A DNA stretch of 64,000 bases from MGBC114844 sp910585855 (GCA_965646165.1 CBFFYP010000010.1:1-64000), one strand, 5' to 3'. Shown: positions 37,060 to 46,731, counted from the first letter of the stretch. Numbers and translations are program-made. The notes: generated from the sequence alone by a model not told the origin.

Positions 37060-37230
37060 ATGTGGCAGGAGTTTTGGGAAGAAGAGGAAGGAATGGGGAC
37101 TGTAGAGATGATTTTAATTATTGCAGCGTTAGTTGCTGTAGCTTTGGTTTTTAGAAATCAGATTATGGGATTTATAACAAACACAGGGAATGATGTTTTT
37201 AATCAAGCAAGTCAGCAGGCAACTTCATAA
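37060..37230 (+). CDS. flp: Flp-type pilin (56 residues)
   Basis: ATG 37060 follows AAAGGAGGAT by a good spacing. The product begins MWQEFWEEEEGMGTVEMILI and continues through one hydrophobic helix (IIAALVAVALVF) to a short Asn/Gln-rich tail. The acidic leader, the Gly-Met-Gly-Thr-Val-Glu motif and Glu at position 5 after the Gly are those of class III/Flp signal sequences, cut by an A24 peptidase just before the helix. Very small size is typical of Flp pilins. It should be the main pilus subunit. It sits between two structured repeats and probably has strong, separately tuned expression. Confidence 0.88.
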   Translation: MWQEFWEEEEGMGTVEMILIIAALVAVALVFRNQIMGFITNTGNDVFNQASQQATS

Positions 37231-37362
37231 AGAAAAAAATAGGGTTTTAATGGAGAAAGTAATTTTATTAGTAGAGTTTAATAAAGTTTTATGAACTTTG
37301 GGCAGAGCAGAGAAAAAATAATTTTATAGTTTTGTTGATTGATACAGAAAAAGTTTATCTAG

Positions 37363-37534
37363 GAATACACAGCCGGAATAGAAAAGAAGATCTACGGAGA
37401 ACCATCATTTCCCGTCGGCACTTAGACGCTGTGTTGTTGTGTTTTAGCGTCTTATGTGTCCGCTATAAGGAAATAGTAAATGCTAAGCGAGAGCGGGTTC
37501 GGAGTAGACCTTCTTTTCTATTCCGGCGTCCTCC
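37363..37534 (-). repeat. Structured dispersed repeat, copy D (reverse orientation)
   Basis: Stem CCGGAATAGAAAAGAAG.TC pairs across the element; the inner hairpin is the AGACGCT/AGCGTCT version with a longer loop. It is the only long copy in the backbone oriented against the neighbouring genes. It lies between the pilin and the next pseudopilin gene. Confidence 0.85.
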
Positions 37535-37574
37535 ACGGAAACAAACTAAACTATATACAGAAAGGAAAAAAGGA

Positions 37575-38180
37575 ATGGATCATACAAAAAGAGGTTCTCT
37601 AACCGTAGAAGCCACTTTAATTATGCCGGTTATTCTTATCAGTATTATGATTATTCTTCGAATGAGTGTTGTACATTATCAAAATATTATAGTATCCGCT
37701 GAAGCGATGCGTACCGCCAGTCGTGCTGCTATGTACTGGCAGGACATCGGCGTAGACAATCCAGAAGTATTCCAAAACACAGAATCGGCAAAGGGTTGGA
37801 TTACAGACAGGAACTTTACAACGCACGATCCCTATGCCGTTTTATTTGGCGGAAATAAAGCAAAAAAGGAACAAAATGCCAAAACTTATGCAGTAAGAAT
37901 GACAGGCGGTACACCTAACCTATTGGGAAAATATACTGAAATTGAAAATGAAAAAACAAGGGCAGTATGGGAAAGAGGAATTTTACAAAGTTATATTAAT
38001 GTAACAGTCACACGTAAAAATGAGAATCCATTAGGTTATTTATTTGATCGAATTGGTTTTCGTTCACCGGATAAATATGAGATTACAGCAAAAGGAATAC
38101 AGGCTGATTTTGTAGATTTTATTCGTAATGTTTCATTTTTAAGTGATATTGCAACAGGAGAATTTACAAATAAAAATTAA
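37575..38180 (+). CDS. TadE-like minor pseudopilin
   Basis: 201 residues from ATG 37575 (AAAGGA upstream; an upstream in-frame start at 37332 runs through repeat D and is rejected). The start MDHTKRGSLTVEATLIMPVI is the type-III-signal-like TadE motif (Gly-Ser-Leu-Thr-Val-Glu-Ala), followed by a hydrophobic helix and an extracytoplasmic domain. TadE/TadF pseudopilins are processed by the prepilin peptidase and help initiate the pilus. Two similar genes follow. Confidence 0.8.
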   Translation: MDHTKRGSLTVEATLIMPVILISIMIILRMSVVHYQNIIVSAEAMRTASRAAMYWQDIGVDNPEVFQNTESAKGWITDRNFTTHDPYAVLFGGNKAKKEQNAKTYAVRMTGGTPNLLGKYTEIENEKTRAVWERGILQSYINVTVTRKNENPLGYLFDRIGFRSPDKYEITAKGIQADFVDFIRNVSFLSDIATGEFTNKN

Positions 38181-38196
38181 AGGTGGGATATAGAAT

Positions 38197-41070
38197 ATGT
38201 TGGATAGGGTTATGAAGATGAAAAGAAGAACAAAAGGGGCAATCAGTATTTTTTTAATGCTGATTTTTGTAGCGTCTTATGTACTTGCCGGATTATTAGT
38301 AGACGGAGGACGGTATCGAATGGCACAGGTTATGGCAGAGTCTGCATTAGACAGTGCAAATGAATCGGTATTGTCTTATTATAATCAGATGTTGTTTGAT
38401 CTCTATGGTATTTTTGCTGTAGATTCTTCCAGTATCAATCTCAATTCTTCGGAAGGGGCAGAAACACTCAGTCAAATTTCTTCTGTATTAAAAAATTATG
38501 TAGATCAAACTCTTTCTATTACAGATGTAGATTATTCTAGTTATTCCACTTTATTGACAAATTGGATTATGGAGCAGGGGCAAAACAGTACAAAAGAAAC
38601 GAAATATTTTGATGATTATGATTTTGAAGTAACGATAAAAGCCGGAAGCAGTGTAACTCTTGCCAGTACGGATTATGTAGAAAATCAGATTATTGAGCAT
38701 ATGAAATATCGTGCGCCGATTGAAATTGCATTAGGAGAGGATAGTTTTTTAGGAAAACTAATCGGTATTATTGAATTAAAAGATCGAATGGTAGCAGCTA
38801 AAGATCAAATTGTGATTACCAATTCTTATAAAAGCCTTTTTCAGGAAGCGGATACATTAATTCAGGATTTAAAATTATATAATGAAAAAGTGATTGCATT
38901 TTGTCATAATCCAGAAGAAATGAAATTTTCTCCCTCGCTTGTTCCAAGTACAGGGACAAAAGATGCAAATGGAAATTTTAATATAGAAAATACAGTTGAT
39001 CTCTATGATTTATATGGAAAAGAATTAGATGATCAGTTGAATGAGATTGGAAATCAGCCTATTGAAAGGACAGAGGGAGAAGAAGAATCAGACGAAGAAG
39101 AGGAGGAAAATATTCAAGAGAAATATAGAGAGAAATATGAGGAAGAAATAAAAAAATTTTATGATAAAATAATGGATATTTCCGTAAAAGCAGATGGATT
39201 GCATACAGAAGCAAATGATTTAAGGGATCGGGTAGAGCGTATAAACAATCGTTATAATGAATATATTGGGGAACTGGAAGGTAAATTAAAGGAAAAACCA
39301 GAAGATGAAAATTACAGAACCGTATATGAGCCTGTGATTGCACAGGCAAAGGCAAAATGCGGGGAGATTTTAAAAAATATTGATTTAATTCTTAATGCAA
39401 GACAGTATGAAGATGCGATTTATAAGTTAGGACAAACTGACAGTTTTGGATTTTATAGCGGACTGTCGGGTATGATAGATAATCGATGTATGGAAGAAGA
39501 AGTAATATCACCTTATAATATCAGGAGTGCATTGAATGATGGGGACAGTAATTTTGTAAGCAGTGAAATTTCTGGTTATATGGCAGATTTAGAAGAAAAT
39601 TTAAAGAAGCTGATGAGTCAGGCAAGTTATTATTATAAATGCAACTGTTTAGAAACGGTAGAAGCGAAGGAAGAAGATTTTAAAATTGAAAATAAAGAAG
39701 AGGATAAGAAAAAGGAGGAATTTAAAGACTTAAATGCAGAGGATTTAAAAGTAAATTATACACATGCAAGTGATTTGCCCGCACAGAATCGGGATTCTTT
39801 GCCGGATGTCATTGATACCAGCAATGGAGAAAAAGTAATGGATATGGGGATTCAGTTAGTGGATGGATTGGTTGCGATTTTAGAAGAGGCAAGAGATAGT
39901 ATCTATGTCAATGAATATATTATGACAACGTTTCCAAACGTAGTGGATTCAAAGGATATGCCAAGTGAACAAACTGATTTGATGAAGAAGAGGGCAGAAT
40001 ATGCGGCAACTTTGGCAGAGGTAGAATATATTTTAACCGGGAATCCAGATTCAGATGGGAGTGTGCTTACAATAGAAGCAGAACTGCTTGGGATTCGTAC
40101 TATTTTTAATAGTGTAGCAATTTTTACGGATTCGGCAAAACGAAATCAGGCATCAGCGATTGCATCGGCAATTTCTGGTCCATTTGCTCCGGTGGTGACA
40201 ATCGTACTTTTAATTGCATGGGCTGTGGCAGAATCGGTATTGGATGTGGTGGAATTAAGAGAAGGAAGTAATAAAATTCCGCTGCTGAAAAAAAGCGGTG
40301 ACTGGATGATTTCCGTAGAGAGTGTGATTAATAAATGCATTGATACAATTACAGGGAAAATTACAGATATAGCTACCGATCTTTTGTCTAATATGCAGGA
40401 GCAGGTAAAGGAAAAGACAAACGGTATGATTTATGATATCTATAATACGACTGTGGAGGGAATGGATTCTATTACAACTACTGTAACAAGTGAGCTGGAT
40501 ACATGGACAAGTCAGGCAAAAGAAGCAACCGGAAATCAGGCAGGAATGAATAGTGCATTGGATCAGATGAATACGGAAGTGAAAGCAGGAATAAATGAGG
40601 TAAAAAAAGTAGGAGCAGAACTGAGCGAAAATGTAAAGGATCAGGCGGTTAAAATTGCAAGTGAATCTATTGATTTGGCATTTGATAAAACAGAAACCAG
40701 TATGAAAAATGGAATTAATGGACTGTCTGCTAAGGCAAAAGAAGATATAAAGAAAAATGGTCTTGTGCCCGGGCAGGTAGAAAACGGTGTAGAAAATACA
40801 AAAGTGACATTGAATTATGGAGATTATATGCGTATTTTTTTGCTTATGATGAACCAGCAGACTAAAGTAGAGCGTATTCAGTCATTGATTCAGGCAAATA
40901 TGAGATACGGAGGGTCAAAAGAGTTTAAAATGGAAGATTCTGCTGTGGCAGTATGGGCAGATATGGAGTGCAGTATACGATATTTATTTATGACAAATGC
41001 GATTGTACCAAAGAGTATGAAAAAGGACGGACGGCTGACTTTTACAGTACATAGTGCGAGGGCATATTAA
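38197..41070 (+). CDS. TadG-like large pilus-associated protein
   Basis: 957 residues. An N-terminal membrane helix with GAISIFLMLIFVASYVLAG is followed by LLVDGGRYRMAQVMAESALD, the TadG/DUF5702-type opening. A long exported region includes coiled-coil parts (Glu/Lys-rich, about 280-500) and a second hydrophobic stretch (PFAPVVTIVLLIAWAVAESV, about 665-685). TadG is thought to anchor the pilus in the envelope. The ATG follows AAAGGTGGG. The stop overlaps the start region of the next TadE-like gene closely. Confidence 0.75.
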   Translation: MLDRVMKMKRRTKGAISIFLMLIFVASYVLAGLLVDGGRYRMAQVMAESALDSANESVLSYYNQMLFDLYGIFAVDSSSINLNSSEGAETLSQISSVLKNYVDQTLSITDVDYSSYSTLLTNWIMEQGQNSTKETKYFDDYDFEVTIKAGSSVTLASTDYVENQIIEHMKYRAPIEIALGEDSFLGKLIGIIELKDRMVAAKDQIVITNSYKSLFQEADTLIQDLKLYNEKVIAFCHNPEEMKFSPSLVPSTGTKDANGNFNIENTVDLYDLYGKELDDQLNEIGNQPIERTEGEEESDEEEEENIQEKYREKYEEEIKKFYDKIMDISVKADGLHTEANDLRDRVERINNRYNEYIGELEGKLKEKPEDENYRTVYEPVIAQAKAKCGEILKNIDLILNARQYEDAIYKLGQTDSFGFYSGLSGMIDNRCMEEEVISPYNIRSALNDGDSNFVSSEISGYMADLEENLKKLMSQASYYYKCNCLETVEAKEEDFKIENKEEDKKKEEFKDLNAEDLKVNYTHASDLPAQNRDSLPDVIDTSNGEKVMDMGIQLVDGLVAILEEARDSIYVNEYIMTTFPNVVDSKDMPSEQTDLMKKRAEYAATLAEVEYILTGNPDSDGSVLTIEAELLGIRTIFNSVAIFTDSAKRNQASAIASAISGPFAPVVTIVLLIAWAVAESVLDVVELREGSNKIPLLKKSGDWMISVESVINKCIDTITGKITDIATDLLSNMQEQVKEKTNGMIYDIYNTTVEGMDSITTTVTSELDTWTSQAKEATGNQAGMNSALDQMNTEVKAGINEVKKVGAELSENVKDQAVKIASESIDLAFDKTETSMKNGINGLSAKAKEDIKKNGLVPGQVENGVENTKVTLNYGDYMRIFLLMMNQQTKVERIQSLIQANMRYGGSKEFKMEDSAVAVWADMECSIRYLFMTNAIVPKSMKKDGRLTFTVHSARAY

Positions 41071-41071
41071 T

Positions 41072-41794
41072 ATGGAAAGAATAGCGGCAAAACAAGAACA
41101 AAGGATACAAAAACAGAGTGGTTCTATTACGGTGGAGGCAACACTGGTGCTTCCGGTTTATATACTGGCGATTTTATTTATTATTAATTTTTTAAATATT
41201 TCGTATTTACAATTAACGATTCAGCAGGGGCTGAATAATGCAGGAAGGACACTTTCCCAATATTGCTATGCGGTTGATTTGACGCTTGGAATAGAAAAGA
41301 TTAATCAGGAAGCAGAAAAGATTGATGGAAAAGTGAAAGAAGTAGAGGGAGTGGTAACAAATTTTAAGGAGATTACCGGGACAGCAGCAAGTATTTTTCA
41401 GGAATTTTCTCTAGATCGGCTAAAAGAATTGGTCAGTCAGGGCAAGGCATTTTTAAAAAGCGTAAAGTCTATGAAATCCAGTCTTGCCCAGATAAAAGGA
41501 GGAGATATTGTCGATTATCTTTTGACAACAGGTTCGGAACTGGGGACAAGTATGCTGGTAGAGGCGATGGTAGATGAGTACTTAAATGAAATGAAAGTAA
41601 ATCGTTCGATGCTGAATGGAAAGATACAGTATCAGGTCTGCCTTAGTCCGAAGGGAGAGGATTTGGTATTGATTGCGACTTATCAGTATCAATCGGGTAT
41701 GTTTTCTATGTTTACAGACGGAATTGATATGAGGCAGGTAGTTGTGCTGCATCCTTGGGTTGGAGGAAAGACAAAAGGAGTTCGGCAGAAATAG
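41072..41794 (+). CDS. TadE-like minor pseudopilin, second copy
   Basis: 240 residues from ATG 41072, one base after the TadG-like stop. The leader QKQSGSITVEATLVLPVYIL again shows the Gly-Ser-Ile-Thr-Val-Glu-Ala processing motif followed by a helix. The rest is a helical exported domain. An in-frame GTG at 41054 is possible but overlaps the upstream gene. Expected to be cleaved by the A24 peptidase encoded next. Confidence 0.78.
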   Translation: MERIAAKQEQRIQKQSGSITVEATLVLPVYILAILFIINFLNISYLQLTIQQGLNNAGRTLSQYCYAVDLTLGIEKINQEAEKIDGKVKEVEGVVTNFKEITGTAASIFQEFSLDRLKELVSQGKAFLKSVKSMKSSLAQIKGGDIVDYLLTTGSELGTSMLVEAMVDEYLNEMKVNRSMLNGKIQYQVCLSPKGEDLVLIATYQYQSGMFSMFTDGIDMRQVVVLHPWVGGKTKGVRQK

Positions 41795-41811
41795 ACAATG
41801 AGGTTAAGCGG

Positions 41812-42426
41812 ATGAAATATGGTTTAGCGGGGATTCTGGGTTTGGGAATTGGAATAGGAAATTTATTTTTAATATTTTTTATACAAAAAAAAGCGGATAT
41901 ACTTTTTATTTCGATAAAAAAATGGTATCGTGAACCTGCCGTTTGGATCGTATCGGCTGGTATGGCAGGGGCAGCAGTTTATCTGACATGGATTTTTGAA
42001 GAGTGGAATTATATATGGGGAGTAGAAATGCTGCTTTGTGCCTATCTGCTCCCGCTGAGCTGGATTGACTTTCGCTGTCAGATGCTGCCGGATTTGTTTC
42101 ATATTGTATATGGAATTTTGTTTTTTATCTATAAAATTCGATTTGGAAGTGCTTATGACTTTTGGAATGGTATATTTGCAGCAGCCTGTGTCTTTGTTTT
42201 TTTAGATCTTATCTGCTGGCTGAAAAAAGAACACTTTGGACTGGGCGATTTTAAACTTTTATGTGTATGTGGTTTTTTGGTTGGGATGCCGGGAATCTTT
42301 TATCTTTTTTTTCGTGGGCTTGCAGCAGCAGCTCTCTATAGTTTGGTACAGATGGGTAGAAAAAAAGCAAATTTAAAGACAGAGTTTCCGTTTGTACCTT
42401 TTTTATTGCTTGGCGTATTGATATAA
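41812..42426 (+). CDS. A24 prepilin peptidase, first copy
   Basis: 204 residues from ATG 41812, which follows GAGGT by seven bases. About six membrane helices; the two catalytic Asp residues are in LSWIDFRCQMLPD and in FGLGDFKLL (the GxGD motif). No N-terminal methylase cysteine domain. It cuts the leaders of the pilin and pseudopilins on the cytoplasmic side of the membrane. A second A24 enzyme lies at 44666. Confidence 0.83.
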   Translation: MKYGLAGILGLGIGIGNLFLIFFIQKKADILFISIKKWYREPAVWIVSAGMAGAAVYLTWIFEEWNYIWGVEMLLCAYLLPLSWIDFRCQMLPDLFHIVYGILFFIYKIRFGSAYDFWNGIFAAACVFVFLDLICWLKKEHFGLGDFKLLCVCGFLVGMPGIFYLFFRGLAAAALYSLVQMGRKKANLKTEFPFVPFLLLGVLI

Positions 42427-42453
42427 AGTTTGGATAGAATAAGGAGAAGTGAA

Positions 42454-43878
42454 ATGGATACTTATGAAATCGTATCAGAGGTAAGAGGGATGGAGTCATT
42501 TTTAGTTGTTTATCATAAAAATGAAGCATATCTAAATGAATACCTTTTAAAGATGATAGAATATAATTCGATTTTAGGGGTTTTGCCTGTAAAGAGTCAA
42601 AATCGAAATGGAACAACTATTTTAAATTATCCGCTGGGAAATAAATTTAAACTGCTTTCTTTGATTCAGCAGAATGAAATCGATAAGGAAGGGGCAAAAA
42701 TTGTTTATACACGTCTTATAGATGCAATTATGAAAATGGGAGAATATTTTTTAAATGCCGATCAGTTTCTTTATCAGTTAGAATATCTTTATGTAGATAA
42801 AACATTAAATCCATACTTGGTTTATCTTCCTTTTGAAAATATTCGAAATCAGGGAATGGAACGGGTATGGAGAGAATTTTTTTTAAATTTATTGTCCTAT
42901 TTTGCAGAGGGAAAGCAGGATGCATTTTATGATAAATTAATGCGTTATTTAATTCAGCCAAGATTTTTTTTAAAAGAATTTCAGGAATTTTTAACAGAGC
43001 CTGCTTCAGAGGGAAGCAGTCCGATTTTTTCTGTAAAAGATCAGCTTAACCAAACACAAAAGAAAGAAGAAACCATACAACAGGAGATACCTTCTAATAC
43101 AGGAAAGGCATTAGGAGGACTGTCAAGACTGCCGTTTTCTATTCCGGGAAAATCGGATTCTTCTTATCCTGAAATAAAAAAACCACAGCCAGAGAATAAA
43201 ACAAAGCCAGAAAAAGAAGAAAAAAAGGAAGACGAATCCAAACAAGAATCGACACAAACGACAAAAACCAATGAAAAGAAAGGTATCTTTTCCAAACTTT
43301 TTGGAGGAAAAGAAAAGAAATCAGAAAAATCAGAAAAGGTGGAAAAATCAGGGCTAAAACTGCCTCCTGCTATTTCAGAAAAGGAAAATACTGCAGAAAA
43401 GGAAAAATCCAAAGAAAAACTATCCGAACCAAATAGAGTCAGAAATTACTATCCGACCAGACAGGAAGAAAATAATAATATAATAAAACAAGCAGAAAAA
43501 AAAGAAGAACAATGGTCAAATTCACATTTTTATACATTATCACAAGAGGAGGATGCTACTGTATTGGCAGAGGAAGCGTGTGCAACGGCAATGTTAGAAG
43601 ATGTTCATTTAATCAGTCATGGGGTTTATATTCCAATCAGTCAGTTTCCGTTTACAATCGGAAAGGCAAGTGCAAACTATATTGTAGTCAATCCTACTGT
43701 TTCCAGACTTCATGCTACAATCAGCAGGCAGGGAAATCAGTATTACATTGTAGACGAACACTCTAAAAACCATACTTATATCAATGGGCAGATGATTGCA
43801 GCGGGAACATTGACAGAACTGCATGAAGGCGATCAAGTACGCCTTAGCAATGAAGAATTTACATTTCATATTCGGTAA
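42454..43878 (+). CDS. FHA-domain protein with N-terminal DUF6382-like domain
   Basis: 474 residues from ATG 42454 (AAGGAG seven bases before; the frame's TTG 42430 is unlikely). Residues 1-180 resemble DUF6382 of clostridial FHA proteins, residues 185-340 are a disordered Lys/Glu/Ser linker, and the end (about 390-474) is an FHA domain: FPFTIGKASANYIV, SRLHATI, NHTYINGQMI, DQVRLSNEEFTF. FHA domains bind phosphothreonine. It lies next to a PP2C gene inside the pilus operon, with the Ser/Thr kinase 13 kb upstream, so it probably reads phosphorylation that controls the pilus machine. Confidence 0.8.
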   Translation: MDTYEIVSEVRGMESFLVVYHKNEAYLNEYLLKMIEYNSILGVLPVKSQNRNGTTILNYPLGNKFKLLSLIQQNEIDKEGAKIVYTRLIDAIMKMGEYFLNADQFLYQLEYLYVDKTLNPYLVYLPFENIRNQGMERVWREFFLNLLSYFAEGKQDAFYDKLMRYLIQPRFFLKEFQEFLTEPASEGSSPIFSVKDQLNQTQKKEETIQQEIPSNTGKALGGLSRLPFSIPGKSDSSYPEIKKPQPENKTKPEKEEKKEDESKQESTQTTKTNEKKGIFSKLFGGKEKKSEKSEKVEKSGLKLPPAISEKENTAEKEKSKEKLSEPNRVRNYYPTRQEENNNIIKQAEKKEEQWSNSHFYTLSQEEDATVLAEEACATAMLEDVHLISHGVYIPISQFPFTIGKASANYIVVNPTVSRLHATISRQGNQYYIVDEHSKNHTYINGQMIAAGTLTELHEGDQVRLSNEEFTFHIR

Positions 43879-43901
43879 AATTTAAAGAATGGTGGAACGA
43901 T

Positions 43902-44669
43902 ATGGAGATTGGATATATTACAGATATTGGAAAGGTCAGAACCGAAAATCAAGATCGCTGTTTGATATTGAAAAGAAAAGTTGGAACAGAGGATATGCTG
44001 CTGTGTATGGTAGCAGACGGAATGGGAGGGACGGGAAACGGAGGATTTGCCAGTCAGACTGTAACAGAACAAATGCAGAACTGGTGGAACAGAAAGCTGC
44101 CGGAGTTATTAGAAAAACCAGAGATTCATGCCTATATTTCCCAGAGTCTAAATCAAAATATCCTGCAATGGAATCATATGATTTATCAGCAGTCAAAAAG
44201 ATGTTTTATTTCGACAGGAACGACCCTTTCTCTGCTGTTTGCCTATCAAAATCAAGCAGTATTAAAACAGATCGGTGACAGCCGAATCTACTTAGAACGG
44301 GACAAGGAATGGATACAGCTTACTACCGATCAGACATGGGAACAGCAGGAGATTGCAAAGGGAAAAAATCCACTGTTAGATAAAGATTTCAATAAAAAAA
44401 AAGGAGCACTGACTAATGCACTTGGAACGGCAAAAAGCTGTCGGATTGCTACACAGATGATGCAGATGGCATATCAGGATCGATATCTGATCTGCAGTGA
44501 TGGATTTTACCGCTATATTCATCCAGAGACAGATTTAAAAGATTCAGAGCAAACAGCACAGAGCATTTTAGAAGATATGGCAGAAAAAATTCAAACGACA
44601 CCTGCAAATGACAACTATACAGCAATCTTAATCCACTATAAAAAAAGTCAGGAGGATAACAAAAAATGA
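43902..44669 (+). CDS. PP2C-type Ser/Thr protein phosphatase
   Basis: 255 residues with all PP2C metal-site motifs: VRTENQDR (first Asp), MVADGMGG (second Asp), KQIGDSRIYL, YLICSDGFYRY and NDNYTAILI. It removes phosphate from Ser/Thr using two Mn/Mg ions. No membrane segment, so it is cytoplasmic. It starts 23 bases after the FHA gene and its last four bases overlap the start of the next peptidase gene (ATGA). The natural opponent of the kinase at 26787. Confidence 0.88.
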   Translation: MEIGYITDIGKVRTENQDRCLILKRKVGTEDMLLCMVADGMGGTGNGGFASQTVTEQMQNWWNRKLPELLEKPEIHAYISQSLNQNILQWNHMIYQQSKRCFISTGTTLSLLFAYQNQAVLKQIGDSRIYLERDKEWIQLTTDQTWEQQEIAKGKNPLLDKDFNKKKGALTNALGTAKSCRIATQMMQMAYQDRYLICSDGFYRYIHPETDLKDSEQTAQSILEDMAEKIQTTPANDNYTAILIHYKKSQEDNKK

Positions 44670-45163
44670 AAAATCATATCGTACTGGCTTTTTTACTGTG
44701 TGCCGCATTGATACAGGATATTTTAACAAGAAAAATTAAAAATCGCTTTAATTTATTTTCACTTGCTGTTTCATTTCTCTGTGTGATATGGAGCAGAGAA
44801 ATAAAGATTTGGGATGCACTGGCAGGATTTGCCTGCAGCTTTATTTTAGGAATACTGCTTTGGAGAATCGGTGCAATCCGGGCGGGAGATGCAAAATTTA
44901 TGTGGACAGTTGGTGTTTTAAAGGGATGGAAACATTTTTTATTTAGTATGGCATATAGTATTTTGGCAGGCGGAGTAATTGGAATTTTTATTATTCTTGT
45001 GAAAAAAGATGGGAAACGGCGTATGAAACGTTTGTGGAGGTATTTGGAAACGATATTTTTACAGAAAAAAGTATTTCAGTATGAGGCAGAAGAACCAGAA
45101 GAATTTCCATTTTCCATTCCTCTTGCAGTTGGATGCTTGTTAGAATATTTTTATCTGATTTAA
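44666..45163 (+). CDS. tadV: A24 prepilin peptidase, second copy (TadV/CpaA-like)
   Basis: 165 residues, four-base overlap with the phosphatase gene. The catalytic Asp residues lie in LIQDILTRKIKN and in IRAGDAKFM (the GD motif), with about five helices. Short, methylase-free forms are TadV/CpaA enzymes dedicated to Flp pilins. Having two A24 enzymes in one pilus locus suggests separate substrates (major pilin and pseudopilins) or redundancy. Last gene of the locus; a structured repeat begins 3 bases after it. Confidence 0.82.
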   Translation: MKNHIVLAFLLCAALIQDILTRKIKNRFNLFSLAVSFLCVIWSREIKIWDALAGFACSFILGILLWRIGAIRAGDAKFMWTVGVLKGWKHFLFSMAYSILAGGVIGIFIILVKKDGKRRMKRLWRYLETIFLQKKVFQYEAEEPEEFPFSIPLAVGCLLEYFYLI

Positions 45164-45165
45164 AT

Positions 45166-45328
45166 GGTGGGGAGGACGCTGAAATCCAAAGGAAGGTCTG
45201 CTCCGAGCCCGCTTGCGCTTAGTATTTTTTCGTAGCGGGTACATAAGGTGCTAAAGTACAGCACCTAAGTACCGACGGGAAATGATGACCCTGTGCAGAC
45301 CTTCCTTTGGATTTTGGCGTCCCCTCCC
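45166..45328 (+). repeat. Structured dispersed repeat, copy E
   Basis: Longest regular stem: 45169-45200 against 45295-45326, about 30 positions with few mismatches. Inner hairpin AGGTGCT/AGCACCT. Starts 3 bases after the TadV stop. Confidence 0.9.
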
Positions 45329-45402
45329 TTTTGCTTGTAAATTGTGAAAAAGTATAATAAAATGGTATTTGAAAATAATAAGAAATAGGGAGAGTTTTTT
45401 CG

Positions 45403-45933
45403 ATGGCAGAATATAGAAGAATACGACTAGAGGAAATAAATCGTGCGTTGTTTCAGGGTTTTATTCGACGTCAAGTTGTTACAGAATGTTGGAGAAAAGA
45501 GAGTACAGAGTGGATAATTAAGAGTGATCCGTTTATTGATGATTGGTCAGAAGCGGATTATCAAATGTTGATTGATTGTTTAAAAGATACTGTTTCTGCC
45601 GGGGGTTTTGTTTTTGGCGCTTTTTGTGGGAAGTGTTTAAAGGGGTTTGTTTCGGTTGAATCGGGACTGTTTGGAGGGGAACAAAAGTATTTGGATTTGT
45701 CAAGTATTCATGTATCGGAGGAGATGCGTGGACAGGGAATTGGAAGAGTTCTTTTTGATTCAGCAAAGGAGTGGGCAAAAAAAGAGGGAGCAAAGAAATT
45801 GTATATTTCAGCTCATTCTGCTGTAGAAAGTCAGGTATTTTATAAGGCAATGGGATGTGTAGAAGCACAGGTAGTTTGTCAAAAACATATAGAAGCAGAA
45901 CCTTATGGTTGCCAGTTAGAATGTCAGTTATAG
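45403..45933 (+). CDS. GNAT acetyltransferase
   Basis: 176 residues. Motif A is LDLSSIHVSEEMRGQGIGRV with the RGQGIG acetyl-CoA loop at about 112-117; motif B region KKLYISAHSAVESQVFYKAMG. The N-terminal YRRIRLEEINRALFQGF is typical for a family in clostridia of unknown substrate. The GC content and codon use match the backbone, unlike the island GNATs. AGGGAGAG precedes the ATG. Single gene between the pilus and sporulation clusters. Confidence 0.8.
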   Translation: MAEYRRIRLEEINRALFQGFIRRQVVTECWRKESTEWIIKSDPFIDDWSEADYQMLIDCLKDTVSAGGFVFGAFCGKCLKGFVSVESGLFGGEQKYLDLSSIHVSEEMRGQGIGRVLFDSAKEWAKKEGAKKLYISAHSAVESQVFYKAMGCVEAQVVCQKHIEAEPYGCQLECQL

Positions 45934-46150
45934 ATAGTGGAGCGAAGCTTATTTTGTTTTTAAAATAAAATGGAAAAATAGAGAGAAATAAAAGGCTGAT
46001 GTATAAATCCCCATTATTTACAGATAATAACTTCATAATCGCTAGATAAAACATAAAAAGGTGATTGAGAAACAGGGTGAAAGAGTGATTCATCGATAAG
46101 AGGAAAGCTGTAATGCTCATGAAGATAAGAAAATGGAGGATTTAAATTTT

Positions 46151-46699
46151 ATGAAGGCAACAGGAATTGTAAGACGAATTGATGATTTGGGGAGAATTGT
46201 TATACCGAAGGAAATTAGACGGACATTAAGAATTCGGGAATCAGACCCACTTGAGATTTTTACAGACAGGGAGGGAGAAATTATTTTAAAAAAATATTCT
46301 CCTATTGGTGAGTTAAGTTTGTTTGCAAAACAGTATGCAGAGAGTTTATCACAGACAACAGGACTTACGGTGTGTATTACCGATCGGGATCAGGTGATTG
46401 CAGCTACCGGAACTGCGAAAAAAGAGCTTTTAGAAAATGCAATCAGCAAACCTTTGGAAAATATGATGCAGGAACGAGAAAATTTTCTGTCTTCGAAAGA
46501 TGGGAGAAATAATATTCCGGTAATTCAAAACCAGAAGGAAGAATATCTGTCACAGGTAATTTATCCGATTATTTGCGAAGGTGATGTAATCGGAACGGTT
46601 ATTTTGTTAGATAAAGAGAAAAAAGGTATTATGGGCGATACGGAGATGAAATTAGTCAGTGTGGCAGCAGGATTTTTAGGACGTCAGATGGAAAATTAG
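46151..46699 (+). CDS. spoVT: Stage V sporulation protein T
   Basis: 182 residues from ATG 46151; GGAGG lies 11 bases upstream, and the family begins MKATGIVRRIDDLGRIVIPK. The AbrB-like swapped-hairpin DNA-binding domain (1-50: IPKEIRRTLRIRESDPLEIF) is followed by a GAF-like domain (about 55-180). SpoVT controls genes in the forespore late in sporulation and affects germination. It is full length and highly typical, which supports a spore-forming host. Confidence 0.95.
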   Translation: MKATGIVRRIDDLGRIVIPKEIRRTLRIRESDPLEIFTDREGEIILKKYSPIGELSLFAKQYAESLSQTTGLTVCITDRDQVIAATGTAKKELLENAISKPLENMMQERENFLSSKDGRNNIPVIQNQKEEYLSQVIYPIICEGDVIGTVILLDKEKKGIMGDTEMKLVSVAAGFLGRQMEN

Positions 46700-46731
46700 A
46701 AACGGGCAAATATGCTTTGCTACCTATATTG

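Noticed and set aside
37332..37574. Upstream extension of the TadE-like gene
   Set aside because: It runs through structured repeat D; the family motif and ribosome-binding site place the start at 37575.
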